The notes beneath the pieces are model-generated. The model had not been told where the DNA came from and made no database searches. It saw only the letters and a program-made list of their open reading frames with translations. The translations under genes were made by a program, and so were the position numbers. Shown piece by piece: positions 17,444 through 27,670 of a stretch of 44,371 nucleotides of DNA (positions within the stretch are counted from its first letter, which is position 1; the number at the start of each line of letters is the position of its first letter). The stretch is from NCBI GenBank assembly GCA_937896195.1, contig CALBNC010000064.1, forward strand, positions 1 through 44,371. Direction: 5' to 3'. The stretch is from an uncultured Gammaproteobacteria bacterium (GTDB taxonomy: Bacteria; Pseudomonadota; Gammaproteobacteria; PS1; Pseudothioglobaceae).

Positions 17444-18738
17444 AGGTTTTTAATTAGCTTGTTAAAAATATCATCAAAACCACCATTCGACATCACTACA
17501 AAATGGCCTTTTGGAATATGGCTTAATGCGTTAACGATTTCATCAACCGAATTAAATAATGCACGCTTGTCAAATAAAGCATTAATATCCCAATCAGTAT
17601 TTGAAGGTCGAAGAATAAGAACTTGATCAGCTTGCGTTAGTGCATCAACCAGACTTTGCTGATGAATACCTGATTTCATGGTGTTGGATCTAAGCTCTAA
17701 AATGGCGACAATGGTTTCGCCTCCAACTTTATCACGCAGGCCAGATAGTGTGGTTTGGATGGCACTAGGGTGATGGGCGAAATCATCATAAAGAGTAATA
17801 TCTTGGGTTCGGTGCTTAACTTCTAAACGGCGCTTGACCCCTTTAAACTGATTAAGCGCCTCACAGGCTATATCAAAAGGCACGCCAACATGATGAGCCG
17901 CATAAATCGCACTCAAGCCATTTTGCATGTTGTGCTCACCTAATAGGTGCCAATCAACCATATTGCCTTCAACACTAAATTCTGTTCCATGATTGGTGGT
18001 TGTGAGTTTCGGAGCAGGCAAGGCCTGCTCAGCAGACCAAAGACCTTGTTCAAGCACCTCATCAATCGCTTGATTATTTTCTGGACGGATGATTAATCCA
18101 TCATTTGGCACGGTACGAATGAGATGATGAAATTGTTTTTGAATATCTTTGAGTGAATCAAAGATATCAGCATGATCAAATTCAAGGTTGTTAATGACTA
18201 AGGTTTTTGGATGATAGTGTACAAATTTTGAACGCTTGTCAAAAAAAGCAGTATCGTACTCATCAGCTTCAATGACAAAAAAGTTTGAGTCAGTGAGTCT
18301 TGATGAAACACCAAAATCCTCAACCACGCCGCCAATTAGAAAACTTGGATTGTATCCAGCATAATCAAGTATCCAAGCAAGCATGCTGGCCGTGGTAGTT
18401 TTGCCGTGAGTGCCTGAAATAGCTAATACCCATTTATCACGTAAAACATGCTCACTCAACCATTGGGCGCCTGAGGCATAAGCATATTGTTTTTTAAGAA
18501 TCTCTTCCACGCAAGCGTTACCGCGCGACAAGGCATTTCCAATAATATAGATATCAGCCTCAGGCATATCAGCGATTTCATAGCCTTGTGCGTAGTTAAT
18601 ATTTTGCTGATCAAGCTGGGTGCTCATGGGTGGGTACACACCTTGGTCTTGGCCGCTGACTTGATGTCCAAGTTGTTTGGCAATCAGTGCCAGTGAGCCC
18701 ATGAACGTGCCAGCAATACCTAAGATATGTAGATGCAT
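17440..18738 (-). CDS. mpl: Murein tripeptide ligase Mpl
   Basis: Mpl reattaches the recycled tripeptide L-Ala-gamma-D-Glu-mesoDAP to UDP-MurNAc in cell wall recycling. The 432-residue protein has the Mur-ligase layout: an N-terminal Rossmann domain (MHLHILGIAGTFMGSLA), the ATP loop SGTHGKTTTAS at residues 108-118, and a DDFAHHPSAI motif in the C-terminal domain typical of the MurC/Mpl branch. HILGIAGTFM distinguishes it from MurC (GIGGxGM). It lies two bases after msrB and overlaps ubiX by four bases. Confidence 0.95.
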   Translation of the reverse strand: MHLHILGIAGTFMGSLALIAKQLGHQVSGQDQGVYPPMSTQLDQQNINYAQGYEIADMPEADIYIIGNALSRGNACVEEILKKQYAYASGAQWLSEHVLRDKWVLAISGTHGKTTTASMLAWILDYAGYNPSFLIGGVVEDFGVSSRLTDSNFFVIEADEYDTAFFDKRSKFVHYHPKTLVINNLEFDHADIFDSLKDIQKQFHHLIRTVPNDGLIIRPENNQAIDEVLEQGLWSAEQALPAPKLTTTNHGTEFSVEGNMVDWHLLGEHNMQNGLSAIYAAHHVGVPFDIACEALNQFKGVKRRLEVKHRTQDITLYDDFAHHPSAIQTTLSGLRDKVGGETIVAILELRSNTMKSGIHQQSLVDALTQADQVLILRPSNTDWDINALFDKRALFNSVDEIVNALSHIPKGHFVVMSNGGFDDIFNKLIKNL

Positions 18739-18740
18739 GG

Positions 18741-19106
18741 TTATTTCGCTTGAAAGTTTAATGAGGCAGAGTTAATACAATACCTTTGACCAGTGGGTGC
18801 AGGGCCATCTTCAAATACATGACCTAGATGTGCATCGCAGTTTTTACATCTAACTTCAACGCGCGTCATGCCGTGTGTGCTGTCTTTAATGAGGGCGACA
18901 CTCTCAGCTTGGGCGATATCGTAAAAACTTGGCCAGCCAGTGCCTGATTCAAATTTAGTAGCAGATGAGAATAAAACCTGATCACAGCAAATGCAGGTGT
19001 AATTGCCATCTTCATGATGATCAACAAACTTCCCTGTAAAGGGTGACTCAGTGCCACATTGCTGGGTAACTTTAAACTGTTGGGGTGTTAATTTTGATAA
19101 ATCCAT
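18741..19106 (-). CDS. msrB: Peptide methionine-R-sulfoxide reductase MsrB
   Basis: MsrB reduces the R epimer of methionine sulfoxide in damaged proteins. The 121-residue single-domain protein has two CxxC zinc pairs (CICC near residues 38-41 and CKNC near 86-89), GTGWPSFYD in the substrate pocket and the catalytic RYCINSASL near the C-terminus. There is no signal peptide, so it is cytoplasmic. It heads the msrB-mpl-ubiX unit and is divergent from cca across 41 bp. Confidence 0.96.
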   Translation of the reverse strand: MDLSKLTPQQFKVTQQCGTESPFTGKFVDHHEDGNYTCICCDQVLFSSATKFESGTGWPSFYDIAQAESVALIKDSTHGMTRVEVRCKNCDAHLGHVFEDGPAPTGQRYCINSASLNFQAK

Positions 19107-19147
19107 TCGTGTATTATATGAGAATTAATAAAACTCTTTTTATAAGT

Positions 19148-20233
19148 ATGAAAGTTTATTTAGTTGGCGGCGCAGTTCGTGATCGTTTATTGGGTCTTGC
19201 AGATGACAATACCGAGAAAGATTGGGTGGTAGTTGGCGCCTCACCTGATGAAATGCTGGATCTAGGTTATCGTCAAGTGGGCAAAGAGTTTCCTGTTTTT
19301 TTACACCCAGGTACACAAGAAGAATATGCACTTGCTAGACTTGAGCGTAAAGTCGGTACTGGCTATAAAGGCTTTGAATTTGATACCTCGCGTGAAGTGA
19401 CACTGGAGCAAGATTTATCTCGCCGAGATTTAACCATTAACGCCATGGCAGAAAAAAATGGGGAATTGTTTGATCCTTTTAATGGCCAACAAGATTTAGA
19501 TAGCGGCCTATTGAGGCATGTCTCCAAAGCTTTTAGTGAAGACCCGGTGCGTATTTTGCGTGTTGCACGCTTTGCTGCACGTTTTAAAAAGTTTGGATTT
19601 AAAGTGGCGCATTCGACCCATAAACTGATGAAAGATATGGTGGCTTCAGGAGAAGTGGACGCACTGACGCCAGAACGTGTGTTTAAAGAATTAGAAAAGT
19701 CTTTGTCATATAAAACACCTTCTGCTTTTTTTAAGGTACTGTCAGCATGCGGTGCTTATGAGCGTGTTTTTGCACCTTTGTCTGTTCAAGCACATCAAAA
19801 CCATGACAATACTTTTGAATTCTTAGACGCTTTAAACACAGACCAGCCACCGCTTAAATTTTGCGTATGGCTGGTGAATGAGCCTATAGTGTCGATTGAT
19901 CAGCTGTGCAAGCGTTTGAAATGCCCAAAAAACTATGAGCAACTGGCCAAACTCAGTGCCCAGTTTTATTCATTTGTTCAATCTTTTGATAGTCAAACAG
20001 TTGATTCAATTGTTGATTTTTTTGCCAAGACGGACGCGCTTAGACGCAAGGATAGGTTTGTAGAGTTGTTGACAGTGTATCAATTATTAGCGATTAATGT
20101 AGATGCTATTGAAGAGTTAACAAAACAACTTAGCTCAATTGATATCGCCGCACTCGATAAGACCAATATTGCACAAGCAATTGCTAGTGAAAAGAAAGTA
20201 ATTATTCAGTTATTTTTGAATTCTGCAAAGTAG
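19148..20233 (+). CDS. cca: CCA tRNA nucleotidyltransferase
   Basis: The enzyme adds or repairs the CCA end of tRNAs. I chose ATG 19148 (361 residues) because it begins [16 protein letters not shown], the exact start of class II enzymes; the frame is open further upstream but without homology. The acidic pair reads ExD (E23, D25 before WVVVG) where E. coli has Dx[11 protein letters not shown] and [16 protein letters not shown] follow in order. The protein is shorter than the E. coli form (412) and I see no HD phosphohydrolase motif, so that C-terminal domain appears to be missing. Its end overlaps the convergent repair gene by 24 bases. Confidence 0.94.
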   Translation: MKVYLVGGAVRDRLLGLADDNTEKDWVVVGASPDEMLDLGYRQVGKEFPVFLHPGTQEEYALARLERKVGTGYKGFEFDTSREVTLEQDLSRRDLTINAMAEKNGELFDPFNGQQDLDSGLLRHVSKAFSEDPVRILRVARFAARFKKFGFKVAHSTHKLMKDMVASGEVDALTPERVFKELEKSLSYKTPSAFFKVLSACGAYERVFAPLSVQAHQNHDNTFEFLDALNTDQPPLKFCVWLVNEPIVSIDQLCKRLKCPKNYEQLAKLSAQFYSFVQSFDSQTVDSIVDFFAKTDALRRKDRFVELLTVYQLLAINVDAIEELTKQLSSIDIAALDKTNIAQAIASEKKVIIQLFLNSAK

Positions 20234-22684
20234 ATCGAACTCACAATAATCACAGGCGGTTTTGTTAGGCAAAACTTGTGCTTGACCTGATTGAAAATCT
20301 TGGCTGGCCTGGTCTAGTCTTTTTGACCAAGTTTTTATTTGCTCATCCCATTCTTGACAACTGCCTTTTCGTGAGGATTGTTTAGGTAGAGAATCAGGAT
20401 CTTTAGACAAGCCTTTAAAACTAACTGCACTCGAATTAAGCTCAATAAAAGCAGCACCTTGGGTGTTATTGGTTACGCTATAGATAGGTAATTGTGGCTC
20501 GACAATATCGGCTGAGCACCATTTAGCAGTAGATGTATCACCCGTTTTGTAGTCAAAAACAATGCGATCTCCATTGTCCATTTGATCAAGGCGGTCAAGA
20601 CGCGTATTAAAGCTTAATCCAGAGATTTCAACGCGAACACTTTGCTCGGTGGCCAATATGCGAAAATTTCCCCTAGCTTTATCAGTTTCGATAAATTTAT
20701 GCAGTAGTTGCGTTAACCTAGTTTTTTCAATAGCTTTAAAACCAGAGTTAGGGTGGCGCTTGAGTGCGGCGTAAACTTTTTGATCAATTAGTGTTTCAAG
20801 CTCAGCTGAATCTAACTTTAAAAGGGCTTCTTTAGAATCTATTTCTTGATAAATATAATGCAAGGCGTTATGAATAGCGTTGCCCTGTTCGCGTCTGTCT
20901 AGGCCGATATGTGGCTCGTCATAGCGTGTTAAATTAAGTCGATGAGCAAAACCTTTAAAGTCGCAGGCCATTTGATCTTTGAGCAAACTCACCCCAGATT
21001 TAACCTCACTCTGAGTAAATCGACCCACACTGGCATCATTAATTAATTCTGTTTCGCGAGTGGTTGGCTTGATATCAGGTTGCACGATACTGTCAGAGTT
21101 AAAATCAATCAGAGGAGAGGGGAGCTGCTCTAATTCAAGATGTGATTTTGCATAGGAGAAAATCACATGATTTGATAATGAGCATAAGTTGTTTAATGTG
21201 TTTTGTGCATCCGCTTGAATTAACTCATAGCTACTATGAGGAATTTGATGATGAATGGCAATATCAGTAGCGATAAACCTTGGCGAATTTAGCTTGGCGG
21301 GTAAAAAATCGTGAGTCATGCCCATCACCCAAGCTTTATCAAAGTGGAGGCCTTCAGCCTCTAAAGAGCCAATAATTTGAACGTTAGTTTTGCTTGATTG
21401 TGCCTGGAAAACAATTTGATTGCTAATCTCTTTAAGTAAGTAAAGTGCTGTTTTTACAAGGCATTTTTTTTGATGAAGTGCCAGTTGATTAAGCTTAAGT
21501 GAACTGGTTAAATATTTATTAAATAGTTGATATTCACTACTACTAAGGGGTCGATCTGTTGCAAATCCCCAATTAGAGAGTGTTGTATTAAAGTTAAGTA
21601 AGTGCTCATCTAATCGCTGATTTTTTGTATTATTTAGTTTAGCAGCTTGTATTAGTTTTGATAATACTGGGCATTGAGTAAGTGCTTCTGCCAATTGCTC
21701 TAATTGAAAATATTCAAGTGATAAAGACAAGGCTTGGTTGACAAGTATATGTCGTGAACTTCGCTCAAGATGATAGCCTTGAATATAGACACTCGTAACC
21801 ACTTGAGTAAAAAGAGCAGTTTGAATATTGTCGGTTTTTATTTGCTCATTCAACTCAAGTAGGTTGAGTAGATCTTGAACAAGCGTGTAACGAGACAAGG
21901 GCAAACCTAGGGATATGTTGTAAGACTTTTGCCCTGTTTGGGTTAACAGATCATCAAATGTTTGATCAAATATTGAACTAAGCTGATATTGAAGCTCACT
22001 TAGTTGTGGGCAAACAATAGCAATTGAGCAGTCAGAATTTTTATCTTGTTGCTGTTTTGCCCAAATAGCAGCCGCTTGAATTTCAGAAAGGCTGTTTTCA
22101 AAGCATTTTTGCTCGGTTTTATTGGTGTATTGAGCACTAATAACTTGGTGACCAAGTTTATCAAATATTTTTTGCTGAATTGGCGTCAGTGTTTTAAAGC
22201 CGTAAATATAAGGCGCCTGAAGATTGTTTTCAATTTGTAATATAAGGCCAGGTAGATCGTTCGCGTCTACTAGGTTTAAGTCATTCTTGGTTTTTTGATA
22301 GAGCTTGATCCAACTAGCAAAGACTTCGCAAATTTGGACTTTAGATTGAGTGAGTGTCTCTAGAGGTATTAAATGATTAATACAATAATCGTAGTTTTTA
22401 ATGACTTCGTTGGTGAGTTGAGCGTGGTTATTTTGCTCGAATTGTTGAAGTACAGACTCTATTAAGTAGCGTTGCTCAGTAGGATCAATGAGACGCAAAG
22501 TGCTATTAAGATACTGCGACTGCCAAGTATGTTTTAAGTATTGCTGCCAGGATAATATGCTTGGCAGTTGTGTTAGCGGATGTCGCTTAGAGAATGTGCG
22601 TTTAAAGGCTAAAACTTGACGATTATTGGCAACAATAATTATGTCTGTTGCGACAATTTGAGTCAGGTCAGCATTTAGATGCAT
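20210..22684 (-). CDS. AddB-like DNA repair protein with Fe-S PD-(D/E)XK nuclease domain
   Basis: This 824-residue protein resembles the family annotated as probable DNA repair protein (TIGR03623). The C-terminal nuclease domain has H605, D697, D711 and K713 (VFDYKTGD) and a QLPIY motif near 731. Four cysteines, C574 and C811-x2-C814-x5-C820, fit the 4Fe-4S staple of AddB-type and Cas4-type nucleases. The N-terminal half looks helicase-like but lacks a Walker A P-loop at the expected place ([10 protein letters not shown], residues 15-24), so it is probably not an ATPase. It starts directly after the engB stop codon. A UvrD-like partner is not in the window. Confidence 0.82.
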   Translation of the reverse strand: MHLNADLTQIVATDIIIVANNRQVLAFKRTFSKRHPLTQLPSILSWQQYLKHTWQSQYLNSTLRLIDPTEQRYLIESVLQQFEQNNHAQLTNEVIKNYDYCINHLIPLETLTQSKVQICEVFASWIKLYQKTKNDLNLVDANDLPGLILQIENNLQAPYIYGFKTLTPIQQKIFDKLGHQVISAQYTNKTEQKCFENSLSEIQAAAIWAKQQQDKNSDCSIAIVCPQLSELQYQLSSIFDQTFDDLLTQTGQKSYNISLGLPLSRYTLVQDLLNLLELNEQIKTDNIQTALFTQVVTSVYIQGYHLERSSRHILVNQALSLSLEYFQLEQLAEALTQCPVLSKLIQAAKLNNTKNQRLDEHLLNFNTTLSNWGFATDRPLSSSEYQLFNKYLTSSLKLNQLALHQKKCLVKTALYLLKEISNQIVFQAQSSKTNVQIIGSLEAEGLHFDKAWVMGMTHDFLPAKLNSPRFIATDIAIHHQIPHSSYELIQADAQNTLNNLCSLSNHVIFSYAKSHLELEQLPSPLIDFNSDSIVQPDIKPTTRETELINDASVGRFTQSEVKSGVSLLKDQMACDFKGFAHRLNLTRYDEPHIGLDRREQGNAIHNALHYIYQEIDSKEALLKLDSAELETLIDQKVYAALKRHPNSGFKAIEKTRLTQLLHKFIETDKARGNFRILATEQSVRVEISGLSFNTRLDRLDQMDNGDRIVFDYKTGDTSTAKWCSADIVEPQLPIYSVTNNTQGAAFIELNSSAVSFKGLSKDPDSLPKQSSRKGSCQEWDEQIKTWSKRLDQASQDFQSGQAQVLPNKTACDYCEFDLLCRIQK

Positions 22685-23284
22685 TTATTCACTATAACCA
22701 AAGAAAGTATCAAGACGAGACCAAAGCTCTTCTAAGCCTTGTTTTTTAAGACTAGAGAATAGTTGTACATCGACATAAGGATAATCTTTAATAATTTTTT
22801 CCACTTGCAAGCGAGTATTTGCTGCCGCACCCTTTTTAAGTTTGTCCGCTTTAGTCAGAATAATTTGTGTTGGCAGGTTAATACTCACACACCAATCTAG
22901 CATCATTTTATCAAAGGGCTTTAGTGGGTGACGAACGTCCATCACTAAAACGGCACCTCTTAGGCAGTTACGCTTGTCAAAATATTCGCTCATATCTGTA
23001 TGCCATTGTTTTTTGACATGTTCAGGTACTTTGGCATAGCCGTATCCAGGTAAGTCTACTAAGCGTCTATTTTCATCCAGCTCAAAAAATACAAGATGCT
23101 GAGTACGCCCTGGTGTTCGTGAAACTTTGGCTAATTTATTTTGTAAGGTGAGTGTATTGATCGAGCTTGATTTACCCGAATTAGATCTTCCGGAAAAAAT
23201 TACTTCAAAACCTTCATCAGGAGGACACCCTTTTAAAGAGGGGCAAGAAAGTAAGAATTTAGCTTGTTGGTAGTGTTTGCGCAT
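22685..23284 (-). CDS. engB: Ribosome biogenesis GTPase EngB (YihA/YsxC)
   Basis: EngB is a small essential GTPase needed for late large-subunit assembly. The 199-residue protein has G1 [10 protein letters not shown] (31-40), G2-like RTPGRTQ, G3 [11 protein letters not shown] and G4 TKADK, the standard set for TrmE-Era-EngA-EngB family members. It abuts the downstream repair gene with no spacer and is divergent from the cytochrome gene at 23367. Confidence 0.95.
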   Translation of the reverse strand: MRKHYQQAKFLLSCPSLKGCPPDEGFEVIFSGRSNSGKSSSINTLTLQNKLAKVSRTPGRTQHLVFFELDENRRLVDLPGYGYAKVPEHVKKQWHTDMSEYFDKRNCLRGAVLVMDVRHPLKPFDKMMLDWCVSINLPTQIILTKADKLKKGAAANTRLQVEKIIKDYPYVDVQLFSSLKKQGLEELWSRLDTFFGYSE

Positions 23285-23304
23285 TTATTGAAATTATGTA
23301 TAAT
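23277..23304 (+). promoter_or_regulatory. Predicted promoter of the small cytochrome c gene
   Basis: TTGCGC at 23277-23282 and TATAAT at 23299-23304 are 16 bp apart. The -10 is perfect and the -35 matches four of six positions. The start near 23311 gives a leader of about 56 bases before the ATG at 23367. Confidence 0.45.
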
Positions 23305-23366
23305 GAGAAATCAGTGGTATTTGAACTACTTACCATTTTATATTATTAAAAAACAAGGAGAGAGTA

Positions 23367-23648
23367 ATGAGAAAGGTTTTATTAGTAGCATCGGCTGTAT
23401 TGGCAATGGGTTCTGTTCAGGCAAATCCATTTGACGCGTTAGGTTGTTCAGGTTGTCATGGTGCAGGTGGTAAATCAGCGATTCCAACCTACCCATCATT
23501 AGCTAAATCAGCACGTCCTGATCTGGATGTTGTGAAAGAGCTTAAAGCCTTCCAATCTGGTACTCGTGTAGATCCAACGATGAATGCAATGGCGCCAATG
23601 GCTGCTGGTCAAGAGCAGGCGATTGCAGACTACCTAGCAGGACAATAA
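23367..23648 (+). CDS. Exported c-type cytochrome, single haem
   Basis: The 93-residue precursor has a signal peptide (residues 1-19, ending VQA) and one haem-binding CSGCH at 27-31. Methionines near residues 70-76 (MNAMAPM) could give the axial ligand. The mature protein of about 74 residues is a class I cytochrome c, acting as a soluble periplasmic electron carrier. The ATG has a good GGAGAG box. It is followed by a hairpin terminator and by a di-haem cytochrome gene; the two may act in the same electron route. The exact donor and acceptor are not visible. Confidence 0.88.
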   Translation: MRKVLLVASAVLAMGSVQANPFDALGCSGCHGAGGKSAIPTYPSLAKSARPDLDVVKELKAFQSGTRVDPTMNAMAPMAAGQEQAIADYLAGQ

Positions 23649-23657
23649 ATTACTTAG

Positions 23658-23672
23658 CGTCTTTGAGACGCA
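23658..23672. repeat. Short inverted repeat GCGTCT-TTG-AGACGC
   Basis: A perfect six-base inverted repeat with a three-base loop lies 10 bp after the cytochrome stop codon and 13 bp before the larger terminator hairpin. It lacks a T-run. It may protect the 3' end of the transcript; the role is unknown. Confidence 0.4.
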
Positions 23673-23685
23673 TTACGTAAATTTA

Positions 23686-23726
23686 ATAAGCCGATATTAA
23701 CGTATAATATCGGCTTATTTTTTTAT
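23686..23726 (+). terminator. Intrinsic terminator between the two cytochrome genes
   Basis: A perfect 15-base arm at 23686-23700 (AATAAGCCGATATTA) pairs with 23706-23720 across a five-base loop, followed by a T-run. TATAAT at 23704-23709 lies in the loop and right arm and could serve the next gene, but no good -35 is visible. Confidence 0.85.
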
Positions 23727-23741
23727 AAAAAGAGATACCTT

Positions 23742-24383
23742 ATGAATAAGTTAGCACTGATCTTTTCGATGGCTTTAGCCTTTATTTCCACTAACACTTT
23801 AGCTGCAGGTGATGCGGCTAAAGGAAAGACTAAGTCTGTAACCTGCATAGCATGCCATGGCGTTAATGGTAATTCAATGGTGCCAATTTTTCCTAAGCTA
23901 GCGGGGCAAGGTGAAAAATACCTTTTTAAACAGCTTAAAGATTTTAAATCGAATACGCGTCAAGATGGATTAATGGCAGGTATTGTGGCAGTTTTAACCC
24001 CAGAAGATATGGCAGATTTATCCGCACACTTCTCTAAGCAAGCGATTGCTCAAGGTGTTGCTAGTAAAGCAGCTAACATCGCACTTGGTGAAAAACTCTA
24101 CCGTGGTGGTGATAAATCTAGAGGTATTGCTGCTTGTATGGCATGTCATGGCCCTAAAGGTGCTGGCATTCCATCGGCTGGCTTTCCAGCGCTCGCTTCT
24201 CAGCATGCTGCTTACACAGCAAAGCAGTTGAAAGCATTCCGTCAAGTGTCTATTAATACTCAGACAGATGCAAAATCACCTGCTAGAGACAATGATGATC
24301 GCAAAATGATGACTGTGTTTACTAAAGACTTAAATAATATAGAAATTGAAGCATTGTCTCAGTACATTGCTGGCTTGAATTAA
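23742..24383 (+). CDS. Exported di-haem cytochrome c (c4-like)
   Basis: The 213-residue precursor has a signal peptide (residues 1-21, cleavage near LAA-GDAAKG) and two haem motifs, CIACH at 35-39 and CMACH at 132-136. Each is followed by a class I cytochrome domain of about 95 residues. This tandem layout is that of cytochrome c4, a periplasmic electron carrier to terminal oxidases. Similar text around both sites (HGVNGNS, HGPKGAG; LAGQGEKY, LASQHAAY) shows the internal duplication. It sits between two terminators, so it may form its own transcript. Confidence 0.9.
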   Translation: MNKLALIFSMALAFISTNTLAAGDAAKGKTKSVTCIACHGVNGNSMVPIFPKLAGQGEKYLFKQLKDFKSNTRQDGLMAGIVAVLTPEDMADLSAHFSKQAIAQGVASKAANIALGEKLYRGGDKSRGIAACMACHGPKGAGIPSAGFPALASQHAAYTAKQLKAFRQVSINTQTDAKSPARDNDDRKMMTVFTKDLNNIEIEALSQYIAGLN

Positions 24384-24402
24384 AGACGATTTCTAAACCC
24401 AT

Positions 24403-24430
24403 AAAAAAGGCAGTTTTTACTGCCTTTTTT
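24403..24430 (+). terminator. Intrinsic terminator after the di-haem cytochrome
   Basis: AAAAAAGGCAGT at 24403-24414 pairs with ACTGCCTTTTTT at 24419-24430 across a TTTT loop. A TATAAT at 24448-24453 just beyond it is a candidate -10 for tig, though the -35 is weak. Confidence 0.88.
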
Positions 24431-24492
24431 ATTGTCTGCAATTTAGGTATAATTATGCGTTTTATATAAACAAAGAGACGGACTTAATACGC

Positions 24493-25788
24493 ATGAAAAC
24501 TTCACTAGAAACATTAGAAGGTCTAAAAAGATCATTAACAGTAGATGTACCAATCGATACTTTTAATCAAAAAGTTGACAAAATTGTAAAGACAATGGCC
24601 TCTCAAGTGAGTATTGATGGCTTTAGAAAAGGCAAGGTTCCTGTCTCAATGGTAAAGAAACGTTTTGGTGATAATGCTAAGTCTGATGCGATTAATGAAA
24701 TTGTTAATGAAACTTTAGTTGAAGCATTGACTGATGCAAAAGTAACGCCTGCAGCCCGTCCTTCTGTGAGTAAAGTTGACTCAAAAGGTAAGACTAATTT
24801 TTCTTACACGGTTGAATTTGAAGTATTTCCAGAAGTAAAAATTGCAGACTTCTCTAAATTAGAAGTTGAGCAAGTTACAGTTGACATTACTAAAGCTGAT
24901 GAAGAGAAAACATTAAACGGCTTGCAAGAACAAATGATCGAGTTTAAGCCAGTTAAGCGCGCTTCTAAAGAAGGCGATCGCGTAGCGATGGACTTTATCG
25001 GAACTATTGATGGCGAAGCTTTTGAAGGTGGTGAAGCTAAAGATTTTAAAATGGTATTAGGCAAAGGTACAATGATTCCCGGCTTTGAAGAGAGTGTGAC
25101 TGGTGTTGCTGCAGGCAAAATAGTTAATCTTGACGTGAACTTCCCTGATGACTATCATGCGACTCATTTAGCAGGAAAGCCAGTTCAATTTGTTATTACG
25201 ATTAATGAAGTAAGCTCACCAAAAGAGCCTAAGTTAGACGCAGCATTCGCCAAGAAGTTTGGCGAGAAGGATATGGATGCATTGTTAGTTAGCATGAAAG
25301 AGCAAATGCGTACTGAAATTGATGGACGTATTGAGCAGCTTAATAAAGACTCATTATTTAATGCTTTAGCATCAGCTAATGAATTTGACGTTCCTCAAGG
25401 AAGTATTGATGGTGAAGCGCAAAACTTATTAGCTGAAATGCAAGAGCGTATGCAGCAACAAGGTCAAACGCCTCAAATGGAAATGTCAGCTTCACTATTT
25501 AATGACGAAGCAGAGCGACGTGTTAAGCTAGGTTTACTAGTTGGGCAAATTGCCAGCGATAATCAAATGCAAGCTAACATGGAGCAAATTGATGCTCGAA
25601 TTCAAGAAATGTCACAATCTTACGGTGAAAATGCCCAGCAAATGGTTGAATATTACAACGAAGATGTTTCAAGAAAATCAAGCGTTGAATTGATGATTGT
25701 TGAAAAAATGGTTCAAGAGAAAATTTTAGAAAGCGCTAAAATTAAGATCGTTAAAAAGAAATTTACAGAAATTACTGAGCGAGGCTAA
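24493..25788 (+). CDS. tig: Trigger factor
   Basis: Trigger factor is the ribosome-bound chaperone and prolyl isomerase that meets nascent chains at L23. The 431-residue protein has the N-terminal ribosome-binding domain with the GFRKGKVP signature near residues 43-50. The FKBP domain spans about 155-245 (GDRVAMDFIGTIDG, MIPGFEESVTG) and is followed by a long helical C-terminal domain. It heads tig-clpP-clpX-hflX-lon, a linked folding and proteolysis unit. Confidence 0.97.
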   Translation: MKTSLETLEGLKRSLTVDVPIDTFNQKVDKIVKTMASQVSIDGFRKGKVPVSMVKKRFGDNAKSDAINEIVNETLVEALTDAKVTPAARPSVSKVDSKGKTNFSYTVEFEVFPEVKIADFSKLEVEQVTVDITKADEEKTLNGLQEQMIEFKPVKRASKEGDRVAMDFIGTIDGEAFEGGEAKDFKMVLGKGTMIPGFEESVTGVAAGKIVNLDVNFPDDYHATHLAGKPVQFVITINEVSSPKEPKLDAAFAKKFGEKDMDALLVSMKEQMRTEIDGRIEQLNKDSLFNALASANEFDVPQGSIDGEAQNLLAEMQERMQQQGQTPQMEMSASLFNDEAERRVKLGLLVGQIASDNQMQANMEQIDARIQEMSQSYGENAQQMVEYYNEDVSRKSSVELMIVEKMVQEKILESAKIKIVKKKFTEITERG

Positions 25789-25794
25789 AACTAA

Positions 25795-26391
25795 ATGGGT
25801 ATTAATAATCTGAATCAAATACCAATGGTGGTGGAGCAATCTGCCCGCGGAGAGCGATCGTACGATATTTATTCGCGCCTTTTAAAAGAACGTATTATCT
25901 TTCTGGTAGGTCCAGTAGAAGATTATATGGCTAACGTAGTAGTTGCCCAGTTGTTATTTTTAGAGTCTGAAAATCCTGACAAAGATATCCATTTATATAT
26001 TAACTCTCCAGGTGGTTCAGTCACAGCAGGGTTGGCAATTTATGACACCATGCAGTTTATTAAGCCAGATGTCTCTACTTTGTGTATTGGCCAAGCTGCA
26101 TCAATGGGTGCTTTGTTACTAACAGCAGGTGCCAAAGATAAACGTTTTGCCTTGCCAAATGCTAGGATGATGATTCATCAGCCTTTAGGTGGTTTTTCTG
26201 GCCAAGCAAGTGATATCGATATTCATGCCAAAGAAATTTTAACTGTCAGAGAAAAGCTAAATAACATTTTAAAAACCCATACAGGCCAAAGCCTAAAGTC
26301 TATTCAAAAAGACACAGATAGAGATAACTTTATGTCAGCAGCAGCTTCGGCTAAGTACGGCCTGATTGACAAGGTTATTGATAAGCGATAA
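25795..26391 (+). CDS. clpP: ATP-dependent Clp protease proteolytic subunit
   Basis: ClpP is the serine protease barrel that degrades substrates fed by ClpX or ClpA. The 198-residue protein has the catalytic serine S103 in GQAASMGA, H128 in MIHQPLGG and a likely D173 in KDTDRD. A short propeptide precedes residue about 12 as in other gammaproteobacteria. It starts six bases after tig and ends five bases before clpX. Confidence 0.97.
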   Translation: MGINNLNQIPMVVEQSARGERSYDIYSRLLKERIIFLVGPVEDYMANVVVAQLLFLESENPDKDIHLYINSPGGSVTAGLAIYDTMQFIKPDVSTLCIGQAASMGALLLTAGAKDKRFALPNARMMIHQPLGGFSGQASDIDIHAKEILTVREKLNNILKTHTGQSLKSIQKDTDRDNFMSAAASAKYGLIDKVIDKR

Positions 26392-26396
26392 TCATT

Positions 26397-27659
26397 ATGG
26401 CAGTTGATAAAAAAGAACTTTCTTGTTCATTTTGTGGCAAGGCAAAATCTGAGGTTGAACGTTTAATTGCAGGCCCTAGTGTCTATATTTGTAATGAATG
26501 TATTGAATCTTGCCATGATCTGATTGAAGAGCAAGCGATTAAAGAGGTTACTGAAGAATATAAGGATTGGGACTATACCCCGATCCAGCTTCGTGATTTT
26601 TTAAACGATTATGTTATTGGTCAAGAGCATGCTAAAAAGGTTTTATCAGTCGCTGTTTATAACCACTATAAGCGTCTAAAGAATGACTACATCTCAAATG
26701 ATGTGGAGTTGGATAAGTCCAACATCCTTATGATTGGCCCAACAGGCTCGGGCAAAACATTATTAGCGCAAACTTTGGCACGTATTTTGGATGTACCATT
26801 TGCCGTAGCTGATGCAACAACATTAACAGAAGCTGGCTATGTGGGCGATGACGTTGAAAACGTTATTAAGAATCTATTATCAAAATGTGACTTTGATCCT
26901 GCGCGTGCAGAGCGCGGCATTATTTTTATTGATGAAATTGATAAAATTTCTCGTCGTTCTGATTCACCATCCATCACCCGTGATGTATCAGGTGAAGGTG
27001 TTCAACAAGCCATGCTTAAGCTAATTGAAGGTACAGTTGCTTCAGTTCCACCTCAAGGTGGACGTAAGCATCCTAATCAAGAAACCATTGATGTTGATAC
27101 CTCAAAGATTTTATTTATTTGCGGCGGTGCATTTGATGGGCTGGATGCCATTATTAATCGACGTGTTGAGAAGGTAACAGGCATTGGTTTTTCTGCAGCC
27201 GTTAAAGACAATAATAAAAAGAAAACATTAACCGATTTATTTGATTTAATTCAACCAGAAGATTTGATTAAGTTTGGCTTGATTCCAGAATTAGTGGGCC
27301 GATTGCCGGTGCAAACTGCGCTAGGTGAATTGGATGAAGCCGCATTGGTAGAAATTTTAACTAAGCCAAAAAACTCAGTCGTTAAGCAATTTCAGGAAAT
27401 CTTCAAATTAGAATCCGTCAAGCTAACCTTTAAAAAGACCTCACTACTTGCTATTGCCAAGCTTGCCATTAAGCGCAAAACTGGTGCTCGTGGTTTACGC
27501 TCTATTTTAGAAGACTTGTTGTTAGATACTATGTTTGAGCTTCCTTCTTTAAAGGGTGTTTCAGAAGTAGTTATTGATAAATCAACAGTTGAAACTAAGA
27601 AAGAACCTCTTATCGTTTACAAGTCTGAGAAGAAAAAATCAGATAAAAAAGTCAGCTAG
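26397..27659 (+). CDS. clpX: ATP-dependent Clp protease ATP-binding subunit ClpX
   Basis: ClpX is the AAA+ unfoldase partner of ClpP. The 420-residue protein has an N-terminal zinc domain with two CxxC pairs (CSFC, CNEC within residues 10-36), Walker A GPTGSGKT at 114-121, pore loop GYVG, Walker [10 protein letters not shown], and the IGF loop (GIGFS) that docks on ClpP. The IGF loop supports a working ClpXP pair with the gene immediately upstream. Confidence 0.97.
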   Translation: MAVDKKELSCSFCGKAKSEVERLIAGPSVYICNECIESCHDLIEEQAIKEVTEEYKDWDYTPIQLRDFLNDYVIGQEHAKKVLSVAVYNHYKRLKNDYISNDVELDKSNILMIGPTGSGKTLLAQTLARILDVPFAVADATTLTEAGYVGDDVENVIKNLLSKCDFDPARAERGIIFIDEIDKISRRSDSPSITRDVSGEGVQQAMLKLIEGTVASVPPQGGRKHPNQETIDVDTSKILFICGGAFDGLDAIINRRVEKVTGIGFSAAVKDNNKKKTLTDLFDLIQPEDLIKFGLIPELVGRLPVQTALGELDEAALVEILTKPKNSVVKQFQEIFKLESVKLTFKKTSLLAIAKLAIKRKTGARGLRSILEDLLLDTMFELPSLKGVSEVVIDKSTVETKKEPLIVYKSEKKKSDKKVS

Positions 27660-27670
27660 ACTACTTTATA

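Noticed and set aside
23704..23709. TATAAT as a firm promoter of the di-haem cytochrome
   Set aside because: It lies within the terminator stem and no acceptable -35 is found; kept only as a possibility.
24046..24245. Alternative frames on both strands within the di-haem cytochrome gene
   Set aside because: They are shadows of a gene with clear haem motifs and signal peptide.
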